From: HGM04593 sp045634305
GTDB lineage: Bacteria > Bacteroidota > Bacteroidia > Bacteroidales > Bacteroidaceae
Length of the DNA stretch: 64,000 bases
Assembly: GCA_045634305.1 (NCBI GenBank)
Contig: JAZQZZ010000017.1
Coordinates: 49,275-113,274, forward strand
Reading direction: 5' to 3'
The translations under genes and the position numbers were made by a program. Position 1 is the stretch's first letter. Each line of letters begins with the position of its first letter. Under the pieces are notes generated by a model. It was not told where the DNA came from. It ran no database searches and was given only the letters and a program-made list of their open reading frames with translations. This document shows positions 9,125 to 17,563 of the stretch, piece by piece.

Positions 9125-9952
9125 ATGAAAGCAATAAAATATCTATCAATTCTCGCTCTTTCGCTCATTGCAACATCGTGCATGAACGATTTTGACGAGC
9201 CACAGTTCAACGAGCCACCTTTCGGCAACAACGAGATTGGTGAGGCTACCCACACCATTGCAGAGTTGAAAGCAGAATACTCTTCAACTATTTCGGGCAA
9301 CTCTGTTAAACAGATTACCGAAGAGATAATCATCGAAGGCGTTGTTGTTGCAAACGACGAGAGCGGCAACGTATACAAGCAGTTCATCATCAACGACGAG
9401 ACAGGTGCCATGGTAATTGGCGTGAACGATGTGGGCCTTTATGCTATGGTTCCAAAGGGACAGCGCGTACGCATTGCCTGCAAGGACCTCTACATTGGCG
9501 GTTATGGCAAGATGGCACAGATTGGCGGCCTCTACAACGGCAAGGTGGGACGCATGAACAAAAACATATATCCAAAGCACGTGCGCCTCATCGGTATCCC
9601 CGACCCAACACAGCCCGAGATGCAACCTGAACTCATCGACGACTCATTCTTCACAAACGAAAATAAGAATAACCTTGCAAAATTCGTCCGCATGGAGGGA
9701 GTTGAAATCATTGAGGCCGATGGTGCAGAATTGTGGGCTCCCGAGGAGCTCAAGAACAGCAGCAATATTGTTGAGCGCAACATAAAGATGGGCAACACAA
9801 AAATTGTGCTGCGCATGAGCACATATGCCGACTTTGCAAACGAGGCAATCCCCGCCGGCGAACTCAACATCAACGGCGTGATGACACGCTTCAATGACTA
9901 CTGGCAGTTCGTAATCAGCCACACCACAGACATTGAGAAAGTAAGTGAATAA
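9125..9952 (+). CDS. DUF5689 domain lipoprotein
   Basis: A 275-residue surface or periplasmic lipoprotein. The lipobox puts the lipidated residue at Cys19 (ATSC). The body matches the DUF5689 pattern from memory: an OB-fold-like module with IEGVVVANDESGNVYKQF and INDETGAMVIGV at about 70-100, which often stands beside TonB-dependent receptors. It lies between the receptor and the large multidomain lipoprotein in one operon. A role in capturing the receptor's ligand, or in tethering, is inference; the ligand is unknown. Confidence 0.8.
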   Translation: MKAIKYLSILALSLIATSCMNDFDEPQFNEPPFGNNEIGEATHTIAELKAEYSSTISGNSVKQITEEIIIEGVVVANDESGNVYKQFIINDETGAMVIGVNDVGLYAMVPKGQRVRIACKDLYIGGYGKMAQIGGLYNGKVGRMNKNIYPKHVRLIGIPDPTQPEMQPELIDDSFFTNENKNNLAKFVRMEGVEIIEADGAELWAPEELKNSSNIVERNIKMGNTKIVLRMSTYADFANEAIPAGELNINGVMTRFNDYWQFVISHTTDIEKVSE

Positions 9953-9982
9953 AAAATTATAATTAACTAAAAAACAAAAATC

Positions 9983-12484
9983 ATGAAACTTAGGAATTTA
10001 TTATTTGCAGCGCTTGGCCTGTTTGCACTCGCTGCATGTACCGAGACTCCCGAGCCGCCATACAACCCTGGTGGCACCCCCGGCGGCAACGGTGGCACAA
10101 CCGAAGAGGGTGTGTACATCAATGAGACGTTCGCATCAAGTTTCGGTGTGTTCAGCACCGAGGAGACTGTCGGCAACTATCCTTGGGTTATCGACTACAG
10201 CACAGCAAAAGCGACATCATACGTTGATGGCGAGAACAATGCAGCTACAAGTTGGTTGATTTCGTCACCGGTTGACTTCACAAACGAGACCGAGGCATAC
10301 GTTGCATTCGACTACATCATCCGTTACTCCGAGAGCGGCAAGGTTGCAGCCAACCATCAGTTGCTCATCAGCAACAACTATGCTGGCAATGCTGCTGAGG
10401 CTACTTGGGTAGACCTCCCATACAACGCTGTAGAGGGTGCTGACTGGGCAACATTCTACAAGGCAAATGTTGCAGTGCCCGCCGAGTTCCTTGGCAAGAG
10501 CGGTATTGTGTTTGCATTGCGTTACACTGCTACTGTAAAGGCCGGCACTTGGGAGGTAAAGAACTTCAAGGTAGCACACGGCAAGGCCGAGGTTGTTGAG
10601 CCCGAGGAGGCTAAAGAGTACACCGTTGCCGAGGCTCTTGCAGCATTTGGCGGCGCAGCGAAGCCCGCAGTTGTAAAGGGTTACATCGTAGGTACAGTAA
10701 ACGGCCAGGTTTATACTGAGGGTTGCGTATTCAGCGGAACAGCCGAGTCAAAGACAAACCTTCTTCTTGCCGACAACCCCGATGAGACAGACCACAACAA
10801 CTGTATCCCTGTTCAGTTGCCAAGCGGCGCAGTACGTAACGCATTGAACCTCGTTGACAACCCTGGCAACTACAAGAAGTTTGTAGTCCTCACCGGTAGC
10901 CTCGAGAAGTACTTTGGTGTAGCAGGTTTGAAGACCGTTACAAAGTACTCTATCGAAGGTGCAACAACAGACGAGCCTGAGACACCGGTAGATGGTGAAA
11001 ACCTTTTGGAGAATTCAGACTTTGAGGTATGGGAAAACAACAAACCACTTGGTTGGGGTATGACTGTTACAAACGGTACATACAGCCAGTCTTCTGATGC
11101 AAATTCAGGTGCAGCTTCTGTTCTCATTGAGGGTAACGCTTCATCAAACAAGCGTTTGGCTTCAAAAAGCTATACACTGAAAGCCGGTACATATACACTT
11201 GCTGCATATTTCAAGAGCACAGGCGGTGCTGCAGGTCAGTTCCGTCTTGGATATGCCAAACTGACCAATGGTGCTGTTGCTGACACACAGAATGATTACA
11301 TCTACATATCAAGCGCAACAGAGGTTCCTACAGAATGGGGACAGTCACACGCAAATTTCACACTTGAAACAGAGACTGAGGTTGCAATCATCATCATGAA
11401 CTCCAAATATGGTTCAGGTGCGTCAATTCTTGTTGACGATGTAACACTTACAACAACCGACGGCGGTATCGTTGAGGGCACAGGAAGTGAAGAGCCCGAA
11501 ACACCGGAGACTCCAGCCGGTACATACATCAGCGAGGCATTCACAAACGGTTTCGGTTCATTCACCACACAGGAGACTGTAGGTAACTATGCATGGGTAT
11601 CGGATGCACAGTATGGTGCAAAGGCATCGGGTTATGCCAATGGTGCAAGCCAGGATGCAGAGAGCTGGCTCATTTCACCTGCTATTGACTTCACAAACGA
11701 AACAGCTGCATACATCGCTTTCGACTATGTAATCAACAAGGGCGATGCAAGCGCAGCTGCAGCAAACCACAAGTTGGTTATCACAAGCAACTACACAGGT
11801 GACGTTGCAACAACAGAGTGGACTGAGGTCAACTATGGTGCAGTAAACAACAACAGCTGGACATTCCAGAAGACAGGCGAGATTGCACTCCCCGCATCAA
11901 TGATGGGTAAGGCTGCTGTAGTAATTGCATTCAAGTATATGTCAACAACAGCAAACTCAAGTACATGGGAAATAAAGAACGTTGTTGTCGCAAGCGGTAC
12001 AGGTGCTACACCTGAGACTCCCGAGACACCGGAGCCAGAAGAGCCCGAGACACCGGATACTCCCGACACTCCTACAGCAGAAGCGGGTGTATTCGATTTC
12101 ACAAACCCCGAGGGTCTTACTCCATCGGTTAAGCGTGCAACAGTTGAGGCCGGTTCTACACAGGGTGCAGGCGTTGAGGCAAGCGAGTACACTTTCACAA
12201 ACGGTAACGTAACAGTGAAGGTTTCACAGGGTTCTGCAACAACACCTGTGAGATTCTGGACAAGAACAGGCGGCGACGTTGAGTTGCGTACATACAAGAG
12301 CTCAACAATCACCGTCAGTGTCAGCGATGGTACAATGTCAAGCATCGTATTCGAGGGTGGTAAGGTCAGCACAATGAGCGCAAGCACAGGTTCATTCAGT
12401 GCAGGCACATGGAGCGGCAGCGCACAGAGCGTTACATTCTCTGTAAGCGGTACACTCAATATCCAGAAGCTCACTGTAAAATAA
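9983..12484 (+). CDS. Large multidomain surface lipoprotein (two anchor-J-like modules, OB-like and CBM-like domains)
   Basis: An 833-residue lipoprotein with lipid attachment at Cys19 (LAAC) and a Pro/Gly linker. Visible modules: residues 43-200 and 513-680 are homologous to each other (FGVFSTEETVGNYPWV compared with FGSFTTQETVGNYAWV, then SWLIS and FDYVI blocks), resembling the choice-of-anchor J fold. Residues 212-335 resemble the DUF6359 OB-like domain (YTVAEALAAFGG...VKGYIVG). Residues 340-500 resemble a carbohydrate-binding beta-sandwich (NSDFEVWENNKPLGW). Residues 700-833 are a further beta-rich module. Pro/Glu/Thr-rich linkers separate them. It is the last gene of the receptor cassette. 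Glycan or peptide binding at the surface is likely but not proven. Confidence 0.75.
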   Translation: MKLRNLLFAALGLFALAACTETPEPPYNPGGTPGGNGGTTEEGVYINETFASSFGVFSTEETVGNYPWVIDYSTAKATSYVDGENNAATSWLISSPVDFTNETEAYVAFDYIIRYSESGKVAANHQLLISNNYAGNAAEATWVDLPYNAVEGADWATFYKANVAVPAEFLGKSGIVFALRYTATVKAGTWEVKNFKVAHGKAEVVEPEEAKEYTVAEALAAFGGAAKPAVVKGYIVGTVNGQVYTEGCVFSGTAESKTNLLLADNPDETDHNNCIPVQLPSGAVRNALNLVDNPGNYKKFVVLTGSLEKYFGVAGLKTVTKYSIEGATTDEPETPVDGENLLENSDFEVWENNKPLGWGMTVTNGTYSQSSDANSGAASVLIEGNASSNKRLASKSYTLKAGTYTLAAYFKSTGGAAGQFRLGYAKLTNGAVADTQNDYIYISSATEVPTEWGQSHANFTLETETEVAIIIMNSKYGSGASILVDDVTLTTTDGGIVEGTGSEEPETPETPAGTYISEAFTNGFGSFTTQETVGNYAWVSDAQYGAKASGYANGASQDAESWLISPAIDFTNETAAYIAFDYVINKGDASAAAANHKLVITSNYTGDVATTEWTEVNYGAVNNNSWTFQKTGEIALPASMMGKAAVVIAFKYMSTTANSSTWEIKNVVVASGTGATPETPETPEPEEPETPDTPDTPTAEAGVFDFTNPEGLTPSVKRATVEAGSTQGAGVEASEYTFTNGNVTVKVSQGSATTPVRFWTRTGGDVELRTYKSSTITVSVSDGTMSSIVFEGGKVSTMSASTGSFSAGTWSGSAQSVTFSVSGTLNIQKLTVK

Positions 12485-12504
12485 AAAACAGAATTTTATC
12501 ATAT

Positions 12505-12537
12505 CAAATGCGATGGGCAGACAGTCCATCGCATTTG
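12505..12537 (+). terminator. Hairpin terminator after the receptor cassette
   Basis: A 12-bp perfect stem (12505-12516 with 12526-12537) around a 9-nt loop, 20 nt after the stop codon. The T run is weak, so it may need help. Confidence 0.65.
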
Positions 12538-12640
12538 TTGTATACACTCCTCACGACCCATTTTTTGAGACGACTTGAACTGTTTATTACTTTTTTGGTA
12601 AAAAAACATGTCAATCTGTAAATTATAACAAAAATGGTTG

Positions 12641-12648
12641 TAATTTTG
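12641..12648 (+). promoter_or_regulatory. Putative -7 element for ilvA
   Basis: TAATTTTG is an exact TAnnTTTG match, 41 nt upstream of the ilvA ATG. A clear TTTG at the -33 spacing was not found. Confidence 0.4.
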
Positions 12649-12689
12649 CGAAACGGGTAAATACGTAATTACATTTAAACAATAATACA

Positions 12690-13886
12690 ATGCTTACACT
12701 CGACAAAATCTATCACGCATCGTACGTCCTGAAGGACGTGGTACGTCGCACAGAGCTCATTCCGGCTCCCTATTTGAACAAGAAGGGCAATATATTCCTC
12801 AAGCCCGAGAACTTGCAGTTGACCGGTTCGTTCAAGGTTCGTGGTTCGTACTACAAGATTTCACAGCTCTCGGCCGAGGAGAAGGCAAAGGGCGTTATCG
12901 CCTGCTCAGCCGGCAACCACGCTCAGGGTGTTGCTTTGGCAGCAACAAGGAACGGCATCAAATCAACAATCTGCCTCCCCGACTGCGCTCCAATATCAAA
13001 GGTTGAGGCAACAAGAGGCTACGGTGCCGAGATTTGCCTAGTTGAGGGCGTATATGACGATGCTTACAAGCGCGCGATTGAGTTGCGTGATGAAAAGGGT
13101 TACACATTCATCCACCCATTTGACGACATCGACGTCATTGCAGGCCAGGGAACTATAGGTCTTGAGCTCATTGACCAGATGAAGGATGTTGAGGTTGTTG
13201 TTGTGCCCATTGGCGGCGGTGGTCTCATCTCGGGTGTTGCTTTTGCTCTTAAGTCACTGAACCCCAATATCAAAGTGTACGGTGTACAGGCAGCTGGTGC
13301 TCCAAGCATGAAGAACTCTGTTGAGCACAAGCAGATTGAGCGTCTTGACTCTGTTTCTACAATTGCCGACGGTATTGCAGTGAAACAGCCGGGCGAGAAC
13401 ACATTCAACTTCTGCAGCCAGTATGTTGACGGTATTGTAACCGTGACCGACGACGAAGTTTCATCGGCTATCCTCTCAATGCTCGAGCACCAGAAGATCA
13501 TCACCGAGGGTGCGGGCGCAGTTGCAGCAGCAGCGGTAATGTTCGACAAGGTTCCTGTTGAAGGCAAGAACGTAATATGCGTTGTATCGGGCGGTAACAT
13601 CGACGTGAATATCCTCGACCGTGTAATCAAGCGTGGTCTCTTCACATCGGGCCGTTCGGCACTCCTCAAAGTAGAGCTCCTTGACAAGCCAGGCCAGTTG
13701 GTACAGGTGTCAAAGATTATTGCCGACCTTGGCGGTAACGTAATCGGCGTGCACCACGAGCGTACCAATGCAAACACCGGCGTGACCGGTTGCTGGATAC
13801 GCATCGACCTCGAGACACGTAATTTCGAGCACATAAACAATATTAAAGCGGCATTGACAAAGGCCGGTTTCAAAATCATGGATTAA
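12690..13886 (+). CDS. ilvA: Threonine ammonia-lyase (threonine deaminase) with ACT domain
   Basis: PLP enzyme that deaminates threonine to 2-oxobutyrate, the entry to isoleucine synthesis. The 398-residue protein has the PLP lysine Lys49 in GSFKVRG, the SAGNHAQG substrate loop, the phosphate-binding PIGGGGLISG and a C-terminal ACT domain (about 325-398, LLKVELLDKPGQL). It matches the medium-length form with one ACT domain rather than the long E. coli IlvA with two, so the catabolic name tdcB is also used for such proteins. The next gene is a RidA deaminase, which clears the reactive enamine/imine product, and this supports a biosynthetic or detoxifying pairing. Confidence 0.93.
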   Translation: MLTLDKIYHASYVLKDVVRRTELIPAPYLNKKGNIFLKPENLQLTGSFKVRGSYYKISQLSAEEKAKGVIACSAGNHAQGVALAATRNGIKSTICLPDCAPISKVEATRGYGAEICLVEGVYDDAYKRAIELRDEKGYTFIHPFDDIDVIAGQGTIGLELIDQMKDVEVVVVPIGGGGLISGVAFALKSLNPNIKVYGVQAAGAPSMKNSVEHKQIERLDSVSTIADGIAVKQPGENTFNFCSQYVDGIVTVTDDEVSSAILSMLEHQKIITEGAGAVAAAAVMFDKVPVEGKNVICVVSGGNIDVNILDRVIKRGLFTSGRSALLKVELLDKPGQLVQVSKIIADLGGNVIGVHHERTNANTGVTGCWIRIDLETRNFEHINNIKAALTKAGFKIMD

Positions 13887-13906
13887 CCATTTAAAACAAA
13901 ATAACT

Positions 13907-14281
13907 ATGTTGAAGAAAGTTTATACAAGCAATGCTCCTGAGGCCATCGGCCCATACTCACAGGCTATCATCTGTGGCAATATGTTGTTCACATCTGGTC
14001 AGATACCCATCAACCCTGCAACAGGCGAGGTTGAGGCAGAGGGCATCACAGACCAGGCTACACAGGTAATGAAGAACCTCTCTGCAGTCCTTGCCGAGGC
14101 AGGTACATCATTCGAGAAGGTTGTAAAGACAACATGCTTCCTAAGCGACATGGCCGATTTTGCAGCATTCAACGCCGTTTACGCAGAGTACTTCACAAGC
14201 AAGCCTGCACGTTCATGCGTTGCAGTGAAGACACTCCCGAAGAACGTTCTTGTTGAGGTTGAGGTAATCGCCGAAATCTAA
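13907..14281 (+). CDS. ridA: RidA family 2-iminobutanoate/2-iminopropanoate deaminase
   Basis: Hydrolyses the imine intermediates released by threonine and serine dehydratases, protecting PLP enzymes. The 124-residue length is normal. Catalytic Arg102 (KPARSCVAV) and Glu117 (VLVEVEV) keep the family spacing of 15 residues. The gene is 20 nt downstream of ilvA, ahead of a terminator, so the two form a metabolic operon. Confidence 0.95.
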   Translation: MLKKVYTSNAPEAIGPYSQAIICGNMLFTSGQIPINPATGEVEAEGITDQATQVMKNLSAVLAEAGTSFEKVVKTTCFLSDMADFAAFNAVYAEYFTSKPARSCVAVKTLPKNVLVEVEVIAEI

Positions 14282-14305
14282 GAAAAGCATTACATTTGAT
14301 TATAG

Positions 14306-14337
14306 AAAGTCTCTGTCGTATGCGGCAGAGACTTTTT
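14306..14337 (+). terminator. Rho-independent terminator of ilvA-ridA
   Basis: A 10-bp stem (14306-14315 with 14326-14335), extended inward by two G-C pairs, followed by a T-rich tail. Confidence 0.85.
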
Positions 14338-14351
14338 ATATACTCCTATAT

Positions 14352-14382
14352 TTTCGCATTTTCATATTATTTGTTATCTTCG
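14352..14382 (+). promoter_or_regulatory. Putative promoter of the KpsF/NeuA operon
   Basis: TTTC at 14352-14355, a 19-nt spacer and TATCTTCG at 14375-14382, 31 nt before the first ATG. This is one mismatch from TTTG and one from TAnnTTTG. Confidence 0.5.
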
Positions 14383-14413
14383 CGACAAAGTAAGGATTTC
14401 AAAAGTACTACAT

Positions 14414-15361
14414 ATGACAAACGTAATTGATGTTGCTAAAAAGTGCTTCCGTGACGAGGCTGAAGCCATACTGAACCTCATACCCAAGCTTGACGAGGAT
14501 TTCACTAAAGCTATTGGGCTGATCATCGCTAGCAAAGGCAAGTTCATTGTCACCGGTGTAGGCAAATCGGGGCACATAGGTGCTAAGATTGCATCCACAC
14601 TGGCAAGCACCGGCACACCGGCCTTCTTCGTAAACCCGCTCGACGCCTTTCACGGCGACCTGGGAATGATTGGCGAGGGCGATGTTGTGCTTGCGATATC
14701 CAATTCAGGACAGACTGATGAACTGTTACGTTTCATTCCACTGTTGAAGGAGAGAAACATCCCCATCATATCAATGACAGGCAACCCGGCATCGCTGCTT
14801 GCGAAATACTCCGACTGCCACCTGAATGTAGCTGTTGAGCGCGAGGCTTGCCCGCTGAACCTTGCCCCCACATCATCAACCACGGCTACCCTTGCCATGG
14901 GCGACGCCATAGCCTGTGCACTGATGACCGTGCGTAATTTCCAGGCTAAAGACTTCGCGCAGTTCCACCCGGGCGGCTCACTCGGCCGTCGCCTGCTCTC
15001 AAGAGTAAAGGACTACATGACAACCGAGAACCTCCCTGTTGTGAACAGCGAGTCAAAGATAAGCGACACGCTCATGCAGATAAGCCGCACCAAGATGGGC
15101 ATTGCTGCAGTCATTGAAAACGATGAAATAATTGGAGTTGTTACCGACGGCGACATACGCCGCACAATGCAACGCGACCAGGAGCATTTCTTCGAGCTCA
15201 CTGTAAAGGATTTGATGAACACAAACCCCAAGCTCATAAAGGAGGATGCCAAACTGTCACAGGCCGAAGAACTCATGCGCCAGCACAATATAAAGTCGCT
15301 CATTGTTATAAATGAAGATAACAGACTGGTGGGTATAATTGACGCATTCAGTTGTTTTTAA
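14414..15361 (+). CDS. kdsD: KpsF/GutQ family sugar-phosphate isomerase (arabinose-5-phosphate isomerase)
   Basis: Probably interconverts ribulose 5-phosphate and arabinose 5-phosphate, the first step to KDO. The 315-residue protein has a SIS domain (about 30-165; VTGVGKSGHIGAKIASTLASTG, SNSGQTDE) with the FHPGGSLGRRL block, then two CBS domains (about 205-315). It opens a four-gene operon whose next gene makes a CMP-sugar. In this setting the product could feed KDO, or a sialic-acid-like sugar if the enzyme has another specificity; the sequence alone does not decide this. Confidence 0.85.
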   Translation: MTNVIDVAKKCFRDEAEAILNLIPKLDEDFTKAIGLIIASKGKFIVTGVGKSGHIGAKIASTLASTGTPAFFVNPLDAFHGDLGMIGEGDVVLAISNSGQTDELLRFIPLLKERNIPIISMTGNPASLLAKYSDCHLNVAVEREACPLNLAPTSSTTATLAMGDAIACALMTVRNFQAKDFAQFHPGGSLGRRLLSRVKDYMTTENLPVVNSESKISDTLMQISRTKMGIAAVIENDEIIGVVTDGDIRRTMQRDQEHFFELTVKDLMNTNPKLIKEDAKLSQAEELMRQHNIKSLIVINEDNRLVGIIDAFSCF

Positions 15362-15372
15362 AGGATGAAAGC

Positions 15373-16014
15373 ATGAAAGTTGTAGCATTTGTACCCATTA
15401 GACTCAACAGCAAACGTGTCGTAGGCAAGAATCTGAAGATGCTTGGCGACAAGCCGTTATTACAGTATGTCCTCGACACCCTCGCCGGCACTACCGCTAT
15501 AGACGAGGTGTATGTATATTGCAGCAGCGAGGAGATTAAGCCATTGTTGCCGCAAGGCGTCCGATTCCTCAAGCGCGACGAGTCGCTCGACCGCGACGAG
15601 ACATTGGGGCAGGAGATATACGACGCCTTCACAAAGGAGGTAGACGCCGATGTTTATGTACTCGCCCACACCACTTCACCGTTCATCAAGGCTACCACAA
15701 TAGAGAACGCAGTAAGACAGGTTACCGAGGGCGGTCACGATTCGGCTTTCAGCGCACAGAAGGTGCAGACATTCGCATGGTATAAAGGCACCCCACTCAA
15801 CTACAACCTCAAGCAGATACCGCGCACACAGACAATTGAACCGGTATATTTTGAAACAAGTGCCTTCTACATATTCCGCAAGGAGATATGGACCGTCGGG
15901 CACCAGCGCATAGGCAACAATCCCTACATTGCCATCGTCGACCCCATAGAAGGCATTGACATTGACAACCCCGAGGATTTTGAATTTGCGGCAAGAGTAT
16001 TATCCGACAAGTAA
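15373..16014 (+). CDS. CMP-acylneuraminate/CMP-sugar cytidylyltransferase
   Basis: Activates an acidic sugar with CTP to give a CMP-sugar donor. It has 213 residues from the ATG at 15373. An in-frame upstream start at 15352 would overlap kdsD and add seven unrelated residues, and an AAGGA lies 7 nt upstream of the chosen ATG. The NeuA-like nucleotide-binding start is VPIRLNSKRVVGKNLKMLGDKPL; LAHTTSPF and ETSAFYIFRKE follow, and IDIDNPEDFEFA closes the fold. It resembles the NeuA/PseF/LegF group more than KdsB. The precise sugar (Neu5Ac-like, legionaminic or pseudaminic) is unknown, and no nonulosonate synthase is in the window. Confidence 0.8.
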   Translation: MKVVAFVPIRLNSKRVVGKNLKMLGDKPLLQYVLDTLAGTTAIDEVYVYCSSEEIKPLLPQGVRFLKRDESLDRDETLGQEIYDAFTKEVDADVYVLAHTTSPFIKATTIENAVRQVTEGGHDSAFSAQKVQTFAWYKGTPLNYNLKQIPRTQTIEPVYFETSAFYIFRKEIWTVGHQRIGNNPYIAIVDPIEGIDIDNPEDFEFAARVLSDK

Positions 16015-16037
16015 CACCATACCAAGAGACAGCACTC

Positions 16038-16772
16038 ATGGGCAAGACCTGGCAAAAATGTTGGAACGCGATGAACTACCTGTATGGCATGTTGCAGACA
16101 GGCAGCCGCCGACGTCTGCGCTCGTTCAAAGGCATACACAGCGGGCGCTGCTTCATCATTGGCAATGGCCCGAGCCTCAGGAACAGCGACCTCAAGCGTC
16201 TGATGGAACTTGGCGAAACGACATTTGCCTGTAACTCACTCATAAAACTCTTCGGCGAGATACCGTTCACCCCAACCTACTATTTTGCACAGGACAACAA
16301 GATAATCCTCGACAACAAGGAGGAGATTGCCGCATACAAAGGCACACGTTTTGTAAAGGCGCACTATGCAAGCCGTTACCACATAAAAGGTGTAACATAC
16401 TACAACATGCTCTTTAACCCTACAGGTTTCTCAAACAATATACATAAAGTAGTATACAGCGGACAGACAGTGACATACTCCATGATACAGTTTGCTGCAT
16501 ACATGGGATTCAAGGAGATATACCTAATTGGTGTCGACTGCAATTATTCGAGCGGCAACAGCGTCATTACACAGGAGAGTTATTTCGACCCTCGCCTGTT
16601 CAACAGCGGCCGCAGCTACGCCGCCCCCGAGGTAGACACCAACCTGCTTGCATATGCATGCGCAAGGGAGGTTTGCGACAGGCAAGGTGTGAAGATATAC
16701 AATGCCACACGTGGCGGCAAGCTCGAAATCTTTGAGCGCGCCGACCTAGACGATATTTTAAGAGAACCCTAA
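16038..16772 (+). CDS. DUF115/MptE-like protein with sialyltransferase-like features
   Basis: A 244-residue cytoplasmic protein. It begins with a basic segment (RRRLRSF), then FIIGNGPSLRNSDL and FACNSL at about 38-68, and later YSMIQFAAYMGFKEIYLIGVDC. This arrangement (a nucleotide-binding GNGPSL loop followed by an xIYLxGxD strand) is shared by DUF115/Maf-type proteins and GT42 sialyltransferases of the Cst-II type. Being directly downstream of a CMP-sugar synthetase, transfer of a CMP-activated sugar is the best guess. A DUF115 protein of another activity (for example a pyrophosphokinase-like enzyme) is the alternative. Confidence 0.6.
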   Translation: MGKTWQKCWNAMNYLYGMLQTGSRRRLRSFKGIHSGRCFIIGNGPSLRNSDLKRLMELGETTFACNSLIKLFGEIPFTPTYYFAQDNKIILDNKEEIAAYKGTRFVKAHYASRYHIKGVTYYNMLFNPTGFSNNIHKVVYSGQTVTYSMIQFAAYMGFKEIYLIGVDCNYSSGNSVITQESYFDPRLFNSGRSYAAPEVDTNLLAYACAREVCDRQGVKIYNATRGGKLEIFERADLDDILREP

Positions 16773-16778
16773 AAACAT

Positions 16779-17507
16779 ATGATTATGGAGAATTGCGAAA
16801 ACAGGAAATGCTGTTGCGGCAAGAATCTATTGCCAAGCATAGCAATTGTTGCAGGCCTCGCGCTGCTGGGCTTCTTTGTTTCAAAAGGACTCACAAGAAT
16901 AGCCAACCAGGAGCAGTATGTTACCGTCAAAGGACTTGCCGAGCGCGAGGTACTTGCCAACAAAGTGGTGTGGCCACTACCCTACAAATGTGTCAGCAAT
17001 GACATGCAACAACTCTACGACAACATTGAGAAGAACAGGGATATCGTACTTTCGTTCCTTAAGGAAGGCGGCATAACCGACAACGAGATAGTCATATCGG
17101 CACCTGCCGTTACCGACCGCCTTGCACAGAGCTACGTCCCCGACAACATCAAGTTCCGCTACCAGGCCGAGGCTGTTATAACCGTCATTTCGCCACAGGT
17201 CGAAAAGGTCATAGAGCTAATGGGCAAGCAGATTGAATTGATGAAGGATGGCGTGATAATAAGCGACGAATACAGCTACCAGACACAGTTCGAATACACG
17301 GCGCTCAACGACATAAAGCCAGCCATGGTAGAAGAGGCCACACGCAATGCCCGCGCCGTAGCACAGAAGTTCGCCGAAGACTCCGACTGCAAACTCGGCA
17401 ACATAAAGCAGGCAACGCAAGGACAGTTCAGCATAACCAGCGACGAGACAACCCCGCAGATAAAGAACATACGCGTGGTGACAACAGTTAAATACGAACT
17501 CAAATAA
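16779..17507 (+). CDS. SIMPL (DUF541) domain protein
   Basis: A 242-residue membrane-anchored periplasmic protein. A Cys-rich cytosolic start (ENCENRKCCCGKN) is followed by one transmembrane helix at about 18-36 and a SIMPL domain (VTVKGLAEREV, then repeated beta-alpha units to the C terminus). SIMPL proteins such as BP26/OMP28 can form channel-like oligomers; the function here is unknown. It is last in the operon, 6 nt after the DUF115 gene. Met3 at 16785 is an alternative start. Confidence 0.8.
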   Translation: MIMENCENRKCCCGKNLLPSIAIVAGLALLGFFVSKGLTRIANQEQYVTVKGLAEREVLANKVVWPLPYKCVSNDMQQLYDNIEKNRDIVLSFLKEGGITDNEIVISAPAVTDRLAQSYVPDNIKFRYQAEAVITVISPQVEKVIELMGKQIELMKDGVIISDEYSYQTQFEYTALNDIKPAMVEEATRNARAVAQKFAEDSDCKLGNIKQATQGQFSITSDETTPQIKNIRVVTTVKYELK

Positions 17508-17547
17508 AATAATTCAAGCACCTCCCGGGAGGTGCTTGAATTATTTT
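17506..17547. terminator. Perfect 42-nt palindromic terminator between convergent genes
   Basis: 21-bp perfect arms (17506-17526 and 17527-17547) with no unpaired centre, an A run on one side and a T run on the other. It starts inside the stop codon of the SIMPL gene and lies 17 nt from the dedA stop, so it can serve both strands. Confidence 0.9.
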
Positions 17548-17563
17548 TACACAAAGTGCAATA

